A DNA stretch of 10,096 nt from an uncultured Opitutia bacterium (GTDB lineage Bacteria > Verrucomicrobiota > Verrucomicrobiia > Opitutales > UBA953): the NCBI GenBank assembly GCA_937875975.1, contig CALEEU010000134.1, forward strand, positions 1 to 10,096. Direction: 5' to 3'. A model generated the notes under the pieces. It saw only the letters and a list, made by a program, of their open reading frames with translations. It was not told the origin of the DNA and made no database searches. Within the stretch, counting starts at the first letter, position 1; the number at the start of each line of letters is the position of its first letter. Positions 1-6,382 of this stretch are shown here, in pieces. The position numbers and the translations under genes are program-made.

Positions 1-1241
1 GTCTGCATCGCGTCGACGGGATGCACGATGCCGCGGCCCATCAGCCGGTGCCAGAGGCGGTTGACGATGGTGCGCTGATAACGGCCGTTCTCCGGATGGG
101 TGATGAGCGCGGCGAGCTGGGCGAGGCGTTCCTCGCGCGGCTTGGCGGCATCGACCTGGCCGAGCTCAGGGAAGGGCCAGGCAGCGACGGCCGGCTTGCC
201 GGTCGGGATGTCGCAGCGCACGAGTTCCATCGGCCGGTTCGCGGTGATCGCGGCGAGGCCGTAGGCGTCGCGCAGCTTCCAGCGGTCGGTGAAGCTGTCG
301 TGGCACGAGGCGCACTTCATGTTGATGCCGAGGAACGTCTGCGAGACGCTCTGCGAGAACTGGAGCTCGGGCACCTGGCCTGCGCTCACCGCGCCGCGCC
401 AGATGATGCCCTTGGCGAAGCCTTCGCTGTCGGCGGAGGGCGCCACGAGCTCGCGAGTGAAGCGGTCGTAAGGCTTGTTGGTGAGCAGCGAAAGGTAGAG
501 CCAGTTGGTGATCTGCTTGCGGCCGCCGTCGATGTAGCCGGTGCCGGCGTAATCGTTACGCAGCAGGTCGTTCCAGAAGACCATCCAGTGGTCGGCGTAG
601 TCCACCTCGCGGGCGAGGAGCGTCCGCACGAGCGCCTCGCGCTTGTCGGGCCGCGTATCGGCCGCGAAGCCGCGGGCCTCTTCGGCGGAAGGCAACAGGC
701 CGACGAGATCCAGCATGACGCGACGCTGGAAGGTGGCGTCATCCGCCGGCGACGGAATCGGGGCGCCCTTGGCCGCGAGCCAGCCGTCGAGCACGCGGTC
801 GAGCGGATGCGTGCGGCCGGACTTCGCTTCGGGGAGCACCGGACGGCGCGGACGCAGCGGCGGCTCGAAGGCCGGCTGCTTGAAGGCGAAGCCTTCGGTC
901 CAGACGGCGCCCTGCTCCACCCACGTGCGCAGGATGGCGACCTCGGCCGGACTCACGCGCGCGCCTTTCGGCGGCATGCGCTCGTCGGGATCTTCGCTGA
1001 CGATCGACTCGAGCAGGCGTCCCTTCGACGCCTGACCCGGGAAAAGCACCGCGCCGTTCTCGCCGCCTTCGAGCAGCGAGGCGCGCGTGTTCATCGAGAA
1101 ACTTCCCTTCTTCTTGTCACCCGTATGACACTCGCCGCAGTGCTTGCGCAGGATCGGCACCACCTCATGGGCGAAGTCGACCGGCGCGGCGCCGAGGGAC
1201 GCCGCCGCGAGCAGGCTGACAAGAAGAGGACTACGACGCAT
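1..1241 (-). CDS. PSCyt1/DUF1549/DUF1553 secreted c-type cytochrome-like protein, 3' end outside window
   Basis: The minus strand reads open from ATG at 1241 to base 1, giving 413 codons with the C-terminus missing. Residues 1-19 form a signal peptide (MRRSPLLVSLLAAASLGAAP). A Planctomycete cytochrome C (PSCyt1) domain follows, with haem motif CGECH at 35-39 and a likely Met ligand in ERMPP at 87-91. The DUF1549 part spans about 145-335: LDRVLDGWLAAKG, then RRVMLDLVGLLPS, then a second CxxCH, CASCH, at 310-314. DUF1553 begins near 378 with LITHPENGRYQRTIVNRLWHRLMGRG. Known members are large exported proteins (often 700-1000 residues) that are abundant in Planctomycetes and Verrucomicrobia and biochemically poorly characterised; an electron-transfer or oxidative role on polysaccharides is assumed from the haem motifs. 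It starts 15 bases after the lactonase stop and has no Shine-Dalgarno, which suggests translational coupling in a sulfatase-lactonase-cytochrome operon. The family assignment is firm; the function is not. Confidence 0.93.
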   Translation of the reverse strand, partial: MRRSPLLVSLLAAASLGAAPVDFAHEVVPILRKHCGECHTGDKKKGSFSMNTRASLLEGGENGAVLFPGQASKGRLLESIVSEDPDERMPPKGARVSPAEVAILRTWVEQGAVWTEGFAFKQPAFEPPLRPRRPVLPEAKSGRTHPLDRVLDGWLAAKGAPIPSPADDATFQRRVMLDLVGLLPSAEEARGFAADTRPDKREALVRTLLAREVDYADHWMVFWNDLLRNDYAGTGYIDGGRKQITNWLYLSLLTNKPYDRFTRELVAPSADSEGFAKGIIWRGAVSAGQVPELQFSQSVSQTFLGINMKCASCHDSFTDRWKLRDAYGLAAITANRPMELVRCDIPTGKPAVAAWPFPELGQVDAAKPREERLAQLAALITHPENGRYQRTIVNRLWHRLMGRGIVHPVDAMQ

Positions 1242-1256
1242 GCGGCGACAGACGGA

Positions 1257-2414
1257 TCAAGGGACGAACACGACCGCGGCGGCGGCGGCGGCCTCGACCG
1301 ACTGCTTGGTGTCGGTCAGCTTGCCGTCTTGGCCGATACGGTAAGCGTTGAGCGTACCGGACTTCTGGCCGGCGCACACGAGCCAGCGACCGTCGGCGCT
1401 GAGGCCGAAGCCGCGCGGGGTGGCGGGCGTGCCAAGCATGTGCTGGAGCAGCGTAAGCTTGCCGTCCTGGGCGATCGTATAGACCGCGATGGAGTCATGC
1501 CCGCGATTAGAGACATAAAGCGTCTTGCCGTTGGGGCGGACGAAGATCTCCGCCGTGGAGACGCCCTTCTTATCGGCGCCAGCCGGCAGCGTGGGCAGGC
1601 TCTGGATCTCCTTGAGGCCGCCGTTACGTTCGACCGAGAAGGCGACGACGTTGAGGCCCATCTCGGTGTTCACGTAGGCGAACTTACCGCTGGGATGGAA
1701 GGCCAGGTGACGCGGGCCTTCGCCGGCGGTGACGCGACCGGACTTGGGCTTGTTCGGCGTGAGCACGCCTTTCTCGGCGTCGAACTTGAAGATGAAGATA
1801 TCATCCGTGCCGAGGTCGGCGACGTAGGCGCGGCCGTTCTTCGGGTGGAAGTAAACGCCATGCGCGTGCGGACCAGACTGGCGGCCCGCGTTCGGGCCTG
1901 AGCCGACATGCTGGATCGAAGAGCTCGCAGGCGCGAAGGATCCGTCGGCCTTGATCGGCAAGGCGGTCGTCGATCCGGAACCGTAATTCACCACGACCAG
2001 GTTACGGCCGGCGGCATCGACGACGAGGTGCGTCGGGCCTTTGCCCTTGGAGGCTTCGGTGTTGAGCAGGCGCAGCTTGTCGCCTTCGACGGCGTAGGCG
2101 GCGACGGCGCCTTCGGCGGCTTCAGCGGTGGCGTAGAGGAACTTGGCGTCAGGGCTGAGCGCGACATAGGAAGCGGACTTGGCTTGGGCGGCGACGGTCG
2201 GCACCGAAATCTTGCCGGTCTTGCCGTCGAGCACGCAGCGTAGGATGCCGGACGCCTTCGCGCCAGAAGTGCCGACGTAGAAGACATACCGAGCGGGGGC
2301 CGGCTTCGGCGCGGCCTTGGCGGCAGCCTTCGGAGCGGGGGCGGTGGTGTCGGCGGACTGGCAACCGACGAGCGCGGCGGCGAGCGCGGCGAGGAGGAGG
2401 CGGGTAGTGTTCAT
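1257..2414 (-). CDS. Lactonase family seven-bladed beta-propeller, predicted lipoprotein (385 aa)
   Basis: The protein belongs to the lactonase / 6-phosphogluconolactonase-like propeller family (Pgl/YbhE type, Pfam PF10282). Visible hallmarks include YVGTSG near 46, SYVALSPDAKFLYATAE at 82-98, GPHAHGVYFHP at 181-191, GEGPRHLAFHPSGKFAYV at 231-248, STAEIFVRPNGKTLYVSNRG at 286-305 and TPRGFGLSADGRWL at 332-345. I placed the start at ATG 2414 rather than the in-frame ATG at 2456, because 2414 gives a lipoprotein signal MNTTRLLLAALAAALVGC with lipobox LVGC and Cys18 as the lipidated residue; the longer start would overlap the sulfatase stop. A K/A/P-rich linker (about 25-41) connects the lipid anchor to the propeller. 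E. coli Pgl works in the cytoplasm on 6-phosphogluconolactone, whereas this one is predicted to be envelope-anchored, so a non-phosphorylated sugar lactone is a more likely substrate (inference). The C-terminus ends in a run of six alanines before VVFVP. It lies 23 bases after the sulfatase and 15 before the cytochrome gene. Confidence 0.9.
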   Translation of the reverse strand: MNTTRLLLAALAAALVGCQSADTTAPAPKAAAKAAPKPAPARYVFYVGTSGAKASGILRCVLDGKTGKISVPTVAAQAKSASYVALSPDAKFLYATAEAAEGAVAAYAVEGDKLRLLNTEASKGKGPTHLVVDAAGRNLVVVNYGSGSTTALPIKADGSFAPASSSIQHVGSGPNAGRQSGPHAHGVYFHPKNGRAYVADLGTDDIFIFKFDAEKGVLTPNKPKSGRVTAGEGPRHLAFHPSGKFAYVNTEMGLNVVAFSVERNGGLKEIQSLPTLPAGADKKGVSTAEIFVRPNGKTLYVSNRGHDSIAVYTIAQDGKLTLLQHMLGTPATPRGFGLSADGRWLVCAGQKSGTLNAYRIGQDGKLTDTKQSVEAAAAAAVVFVP

Positions 2415-2437
2415 GTGATCGGAAGTCAGGAAAGGAA

Positions 2438-3790
2438 TCAGCGGCCAGTCCACCAACCGTCGAGCATAGCCGTGAGGCGCTTCACGTCGTCAGGGCGCGC
2501 CGCGGCGAGATCTTTGAGCTCACCCGGGTCAGCCTTGAGATCGAAAAGGCGCGGCGGCTCGGTGGCGTCGGCGGAACCGTACTGGGCGGTGCCAGTGTTG
2601 CGGCCGCTGGAGACGATCAGCTTGAGGTCGCCGGCGACGAGCCAGCGGTAGCGCAGGCTGGCCGCAGGTCGTGCGAGATCGAGGATGTCGTGCGTCGAGT
2701 TCTGGCCCGCGACGAAGGGACGCGCCTTCAGAGCCGCGTCGTCGAGCAGGTCGAGTCCGTCACCGTCGGCGGGCACGGGGGCGCCGGCAAGCTTCAGGAG
2801 CGTCGGCAGGATATCCACCGCGCTGGCGGCTTCGGCCATGACCGTCGGCTTGATGCGGCCGGGCCAGCTGACGAAGATCGGCGTACGGACGCCGCCGTCG
2901 AAGGGCGACTGCTTGGAACGCTCGAAATCGACCGAAGGCTTGTCCGTGCGCGGAATCCAACCGTTGTCAGCGATGTAGACGATGATCGTGTCGCGGGTGA
3001 GGCCTTCCTTCTCGAGATGGGCACGCACCTCGCCGATGGTCTCATCGAACCACTCCACCATCGCGTGGTATTTGGCGGCCTGGATGGTCGGCGACTTGTC
3101 GCGATATTTGGCGAGCAGCCTTTCGGGCGGCGTATGCGGGTCATGCGGCATCATCGGCGCATACCAAGCGAAGAACGGCTTACCGTCCCTCTTCGCGCGA
3201 GAAATGAAGTCCGTCAGCGGCGCCAAGGTCTTGCGGCCGATGTCGAGGCCTTCGTCGCCGTGGCGTCCGCCCTTGGTCATGCCTTCGGTGAAACCGCCGG
3301 TCTGATAAGGGCCCATCCACCACTTGCCCGTCTGCAGACTGACATAGCCCTGCTCGCCGAGCAGGCGGGGCAGGATCGGGGATTCCTGGAAGCGCTTGAT
3401 CATCTGGGCGCGCCCATCGAGGAAAGCGGCGTTCTTCTGCTTCGCCGCGGCGGCCTTGGCCGCGCCTTTGGCGCCGACGGAGGCGCTGACGGGCACGAGC
3501 GGATCGTTGCCGGTCAGCCCGTGGCGGTGCACATGGCGGCCGGTCAGCATCGAGGCTAAGCTCGGTCCGCAGAGGGAGTTGGTGACATAGCCACGAGGGA
3601 AGAGGCGGGACTCCGCCGCGAGCTTATCGAGGTGCGGCGTGCTGACCGACTTCGAACCCATGAAGCCGTAGTCGGTCCAAGTGTGATCGTCGGAGACGAT
3701 CATCAGGATGTTCGGCGGACGATCGGCCGCAGAAAGCGGCAGACAGAGGCACGCAAGGACAGCAACGCAAAGGGGTAGTAGACGGGGCAT
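2438..3790 (-). CDS. Secreted S1-type sulfatase with variant active-site motifs (450 aa)
   Basis: This is a formylglycine-sulfatase family protein (Pfam PF00884) of ordinary length. A signal peptide covers residues 1-21 (cleavage near LSAAD). The metal-site start PNILMIVSDDH lies at 26-36, with Asp34/Asp35 as expected. The catalytic signature is CGPSLASMLTGR at 74-85, where Cys74 would be converted to formylglycine. Further sites are HDPHTPP at 216-222, DNGW at 275-278 and FDGGVRTPIFVSWPG at 297-311. Two positions differ from the textbook: CxPSR reads CGPSL (Leu78), and GKWHLG reads GKWWMG at 155-160, with Trp158 at the usual catalytic His. Both recur, from memory, in a planctomycetal/verrucomicrobial sulfatase subgroup. 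An Ala/Lys-rich insertion lies at about 103-121. Start ATG 3790 is preceded by GGGGAG (3806-3801) at a 10-base spacing. The substrate is unknown; sulfated glycans are the usual inference. It is the first gene of the cluster, downstream of the promoter at 3976-4005. Confidence 0.93.
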   Translation of the reverse strand: MPRLLPLCVAVLACLCLPLSAADRPPNILMIVSDDHTWTDYGFMGSKSVSTPHLDKLAAESRLFPRGYVTNSLCGPSLASMLTGRHVHRHGLTGNDPLVPVSASVGAKGAAKAAAAKQKNAAFLDGRAQMIKRFQESPILPRLLGEQGYVSLQTGKWWMGPYQTGGFTEGMTKGGRHGDEGLDIGRKTLAPLTDFISRAKRDGKPFFAWYAPMMPHDPHTPPERLLAKYRDKSPTIQAAKYHAMVEWFDETIGEVRAHLEKEGLTRDTIIVYIADNGWIPRTDKPSVDFERSKQSPFDGGVRTPIFVSWPGRIKPTVMAEAASAVDILPTLLKLAGAPVPADGDGLDLLDDAALKARPFVAGQNSTHDILDLARPAASLRYRWLVAGDLKLIVSSGRNTGTAQYGSADATEPPRLFDLKADPGELKDLAAARPDDVKRLTAMLDGWWTGR

Positions 3791-3975
3791 GCCCTATAGA
3801 CTCCCCAAAGCGCCGCCCGTTCCCACCCAAAAAGTCAGCCAACTCTGGTCATTTAGCGCCCCCGCAGAGAAAAGCGCCCCACCCCCTTTGACGAACCTGC
3901 GACCTTGGGCACAACGACCCCCTTCGCCCTCCCTGGGACCTCGACGCCGCAGGAAAGCCCACCCCTGTAGAAAAT
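3791..3975 (-). other. G-rich untranslated leader of the sulfatase operon
   Basis: No plausible gene lies in this stretch. If the promoter at 3976-4005 is used, this would be a 5' leader of roughly 175 bases. The transcript would carry many G runs of 3-5 (for example GGGAGGGCGAAGGGGG) and few C runs in return. There is no T tract after a stable hairpin, so I see no attenuator. I recognise no known riboswitch class. Confidence 0.4.
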
Positions 3976-4005
3976 ATTATACGATTTTATCAAGTTGTCA
4001 TTCAA
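3976..4005 (-). promoter_or_regulatory. Sigma-70-type promoter for the sulfatase-lactonase-cytochrome operon
   Basis: On the minus strand, TTGAAT (4005-4000) is followed after 18 bases by a perfect TATAAT (3981-3976). It sits in an AT-rich island in otherwise GC-rich DNA and points at the sulfatase gene. Transcription would begin near 3968. The -35 half overlaps the palindrome at 3997-4009. The motif match is seen directly; activity is inferred. Confidence 0.6.
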
Positions 4006-4009
4006 TGAC
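3997..4009. promoter_or_regulatory. 13-bp palindrome, candidate operator between divergent genes
   Basis: GTCATTCAATGAC is a perfect 6-1-6 inverted repeat centred on C4003, flanked by CAAG at 3991-3994 and CTTG at 4009-4012. It overlaps the -35 box of the minus-strand promoter and lies about 70 bases upstream of the sigma factor start. Its size and symmetry fit a site for a dimeric helix-turn-helix regulator. No regulator is identified. Confidence 0.4.
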
Positions 4010-4077
4010 TTGTGTAAATACCCCCCTCCGAACCCCCTTTTTTAGCCCTATATATACAGGCCCCTTTCTTTTTCCAC
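4010..4077 (+). promoter_or_regulatory. Leader and probable promoter region of the sigma factor gene
   Basis: This stretch holds TGTGTAAATA (4011-4020), C runs, CCCTTTTTTAG and TATATATA (4049-4056) before ATG 4078. TATATA would be a plausible -10 with a leader of only about 12-15 bases, but I find no matching -35 hexamer at 16-18 bases upstream. There is no Shine-Dalgarno; the bases before the ATG are pyrimidine-rich (CCCCTTTCTTTTTCCAC). The promoter position is therefore uncertain. Confidence 0.3.
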
Positions 4078-5031
4078 ATGATCAACAACATCACCCCCCG
4101 CACCGCCAAGCCCGACGCACTGACCTCCCTCCTCCGCTCCGACCTCCCCGACCTCGGTGAAATCCGGGTCAGCATCGTCGAAACCTCCCCGGACCGCTCC
4201 GGCGAGGCCGACTCGCTGACGCTCTACTTGAACCAGATCGCACGCTGGGCACGCCTCGGCGCCGAAGAGGAACTCCGCCTCGGCCGCCTCATCAAAGCCG
4301 GCCAGGACGCCGATGGCAGCCTCACCCTCGCGGGCCAGGCCGCTTTCGACGAACTCGTGAACCGCAACCTCCGTCTGCCCTACCACGCCGCCAAGCAGAT
4401 GCGTGTCCCTCGCGAGGAGATGATGGAGCTCGTCGCAGCTGGTAATTTCGCGCTCCTCGCCGCCGCCCGTGACTTCGACGCCGACCTCGGCCATCGCTTC
4501 AGCACCTACGCCTTCTGGGGCATCCGTAGCGCCATCATGCGCGAACTTAATTTCCTTCGCCGTACCGTCCGCCTGCCGCGCAATCTGCACGAACAGCTTT
4601 CGAAGCTGCGCAAGGCCGAGGCCGCGCTGCTCCAGAAGCTCGGCCGCGAACCCGAGGAGGAAGAGGTCGCCGCCTTCCTGGAATGTTCCCCGGAGAAGAT
4701 CATCGAGTTGCGTAGCTATCAGCAGCACAGCCAGTCGCTCGATGCGCCCCTCGGCGAAGAAAGCGACACCACCTTCGGCGACACGCTGAAGGATGATGAC
4801 GCCACGACGCCGGCTGCGCACGCCGAAGCCGCCGACTTCAAGGACGCGCTCCGCGAAGTCCTGGCGCAGCTCACGCCCCGCGAACTGGAAGTGACGCGCC
4901 TCCGCCACGGGCTGGACGGCGAAGAGCTGACGCTCGACGCCATCGGCCAGCTCCAGGGGGTCTCCCGCGAGCGCATCCGCCAGATCGAGGCCGCCGCCCT
5001 ACGCAAGCTGAACCAAGGCATCCGCCGTTAA
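4078..5031 (+). CDS. RNA polymerase sigma factor, sigma-70 family (group 2-like), 317 aa
   Basis: The protein has sigma regions 1.2 to 4 and lacks the long region 1.1 of housekeeping RpoD. Region 1.2 is at about 45-75 (DSLTLYLNQIARWARLGAEE), region 2 at about 88-160 (FDELVNRNLRLPYHAAKQ; GHRFSTYAFWGIRSAIMREL), region 3 at about 165-245, and region 4 at about 262-317 with the recognition helix SRERIRQIEAAALRKL at 296-311. The size and architecture resemble RpoS/RpoD-like group 2 factors. Region 4.2, which reads the -35 box, is conventional. Region 2 is not. The usual DLIQEGN (core binding) is ELVAAGN at 117-123. The usual TWWIRQAIT (-10 reading) is FWGIRSAIM at 146-154, so E. coli W434, Q437 and T440 correspond to Gly148, Ser151 and Met154. 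ATG 4078 has no Shine-Dalgarno. The CxxCH protein gene follows after 38 bases, so both may share a transcript. The family call is certain; the regulon is unknown. Confidence 0.95.
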   Translation: MINNITPRTAKPDALTSLLRSDLPDLGEIRVSIVETSPDRSGEADSLTLYLNQIARWARLGAEEELRLGRLIKAGQDADGSLTLAGQAAFDELVNRNLRLPYHAAKQMRVPREEMMELVAAGNFALLAAARDFDADLGHRFSTYAFWGIRSAIMRELNFLRRTVRLPRNLHEQLSKLRKAEAALLQKLGREPEEEEVAAFLECSPEKIIELRSYQQHSQSLDAPLGEESDTTFGDTLKDDDATTPAAHAEAADFKDALREVLAQLTPRELEVTRLRHGLDGEELTLDAIGQLQGVSRERIRQIEAAALRKLNQGIRR

Positions 5032-5043
5032 CCCCTTGTGCCA

Positions 5044-5077
5044 GAGGGCAGGTTGGCTATGATGAAGGCGTGCCCTC
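5044..5077 (+). promoter_or_regulatory. Inverted repeat covering the GTG start of the CxxCH protein
   Basis: GAGGGCA (5044-5050) and TGCCCTC (5071-5077) pair perfectly over 7 bp, with a 20-base loop. The right arm takes in the last two bases of the GTG start codon at 5070-5072, and the loop contains the weak GAAGG ribosome site (5064-5068). A shorter rival hairpin, TGCC (5039-5042) with GGCA (5047-5050), would use part of the left arm and free the start. Translational control is a hypothesis only. Confidence 0.3.
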
Positions 5078-6371
5078 CTTCCGTCGCATCCTGGTTGTCA
5101 TCGGACTCATCGGTCCGCTGACACCCAGCGCGTCGGCGCAGCAGGTCGAGCCCTTCGAGGAGCCACCGATCAACTACTCGGCGACGCCGACGAACGATCG
5201 CGCGACGGCGATCAGCGCCAAGTTCCAGAGCCGCGCCATGGAGATCCGCTCCATGCCGGCGAAGAAACGCCTCCAGTGGCTGCTCGACGAGCTGGGCGTG
5301 CCCGTCGAATCCCAGATCTTCGTCTTCAGCAAGACGAGCCTCCAGCGTGAACTCATCAATCCAGAGACCCCACGTGTGCTCTACTTCTCCGACGAGGCCT
5401 ACCTCGGCTGGTCCCCGACCGGCGCCTTCGAGGTCGCAGTGTTCGACGCCAAGCTGGGCGCCACCTTTTATGTCTTCGAACCGCATGCCACGAAGGAAGA
5501 ACCGCTGCTCGCGCGCAGTGGTGACTGCCTGCTCTGCCATTCCCGGCATGAGCATACGCCCTCCCTGCGGACGCGCTCCGTCTTCCCCGACGCGAACGGT
5601 GAACCGCTGAGCGGCTCCGGCAGTTCCAATATCGCCCCCTCAACCCCGCTCGCCGAGCGCTGGGGTGGCTGGTATGTCACCGGCACCAAGGCGCCCTTCG
5701 AACATCGGGGCAATCTGACGGGCAAGAAGATCGACGACTTCGAAGGTCCTTCCGCCCAACCGACCCGTAATCTCCTAAGCCTCGAAGGCGTCGTCGATAC
5801 CCGCCGCTACCTCCTCAAGACGAGCGACGTCGTGCCGCTGCTGATGCACGACCATCAGGTGCACGTGCACAACGTCCTCTCGACGGCCAACCAAGACGCT
5901 CGCATTGCGCTCCATCGCTGGCCCGCCATGCGCGAGATCCTCGGCCTGCCCAAGGACGCGCCGCCCCAGGGCTCGTGCGTCGTAGTCTTCGACAGCCAAG
6001 CCGAGAAGGTCATCGACGCCCTGCTCTGCCGCGACGAGGCCGCCTGGCCCGCCGGCGGCATCCAAGGCGACGGCGTCTTCGCCCCCGCCTACGCCAAGTC
6101 GCGCAAGCCCGATCCCAAAGGTCGCTCACTGCGCGACCTCGACCTACGGACCCGCCTCTTCCGTTACCGCTGCAGCCCGCTGATCTACTCGGAGAGCTTC
6201 GCGACGCTGCCGAAGGAACTGCACGACATCATCCTGCTCCGGCTGTCCTCCGGTCTCCGCGCCTTCCCGCCGTCACCTTCCTTCGGACATCTCCCCGACG
6301 ACGAACGTGCCGCGATCCACGAGATCCTGTCGGCGACGCTCCCGAACCTCCCAGCCGGCTGGGGCAAGTAA
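5070..6371 (+). CDS. Secreted single-CxxCH (mono-haem-like) protein of an uncharacterised PVC family (433 aa)
   Basis: An exported protein of unknown function. Residues 1-23 are a signal peptide (ends ASA, then QQ). One c-type haem motif, CLLCH, lies at 153-157 after LLARSGD. Before it is a segment resembling relatives I recall from Planctomycetes: SLQRELINPETPRVLYF at 90-106, then YLGW at 111-114 and AKLGATFYVFE at 128-138. After it come RSVFPDANGEPLSGSG at 169-184 and ERWGGWYVTGT at 196-206. A histidine-rich motif, MHDHQVHVHN at 259-268, may supply a second haem or metal ligand. The C-terminus carries YRCSPLIYSESF at 366-377 and HLPDDERAAIHEIL at 407-420. The start is GTG 5070, because the signal peptide needs it and the next in-frame Met is residue 57; the ATGs at 5059 and 5062 are in another frame. 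It follows the sigma gene by 38 bases and ends 11 bases before a strong terminator. A periplasmic redox role is inference from the haem motif alone. Confidence 0.85.
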   Translation: MPSFRRILVVIGLIGPLTPSASAQQVEPFEEPPINYSATPTNDRATAISAKFQSRAMEIRSMPAKKRLQWLLDELGVPVESQIFVFSKTSLQRELINPETPRVLYFSDEAYLGWSPTGAFEVAVFDAKLGATFYVFEPHATKEEPLLARSGDCLLCHSRHEHTPSLRTRSVFPDANGEPLSGSGSSNIAPSTPLAERWGGWYVTGTKAPFEHRGNLTGKKIDDFEGPSAQPTRNLLSLEGVVDTRRYLLKTSDVVPLLMHDHQVHVHNVLSTANQDARIALHRWPAMREILGLPKDAPPQGSCVVVFDSQAEKVIDALLCRDEAAWPAGGIQGDGVFAPAYAKSRKPDPKGRSLRDLDLRTRLFRYRCSPLIYSESFATLPKELHDIILLRLSSGLRAFPPSPSFGHLPDDERAAIHEILSATLPNLPAGWGK

Positions 6372-6382
6372 GGGCGGCGCAA

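Noticed and set aside
21..1901. A very long plus-strand open frame (626 codons) opposite the cytochrome and lactonase genes
   Set aside because: It is antisense to two genes with clear families, its protein is Arg/Ala/Glu/Gly-rich with no recognisable domain, and such frames are a common by-product of GC-rich codon bias.
2690..3559. A 289-codon plus-strand open frame inside the sulfatase region
   Set aside because: Antisense to the sulfatase; composition is shadow-like and shows no motif, signal peptide or ribosome site.
3892..3904. On the minus strand GGTCGCAGGTTCG looks like the 5' half of a tRNA T arm
   Set aside because: The following bases (TCAAAGG) do not pair with the T stem, and no acceptor, D or anticodon arms can be drawn. 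Chance or an unrecognisable remnant.
4048..4908. A 286-codon minus-strand open frame opposite the sigma factor
   Set aside because: The sigma factor on the other strand is certain, and the antisense product has no recognisable features.
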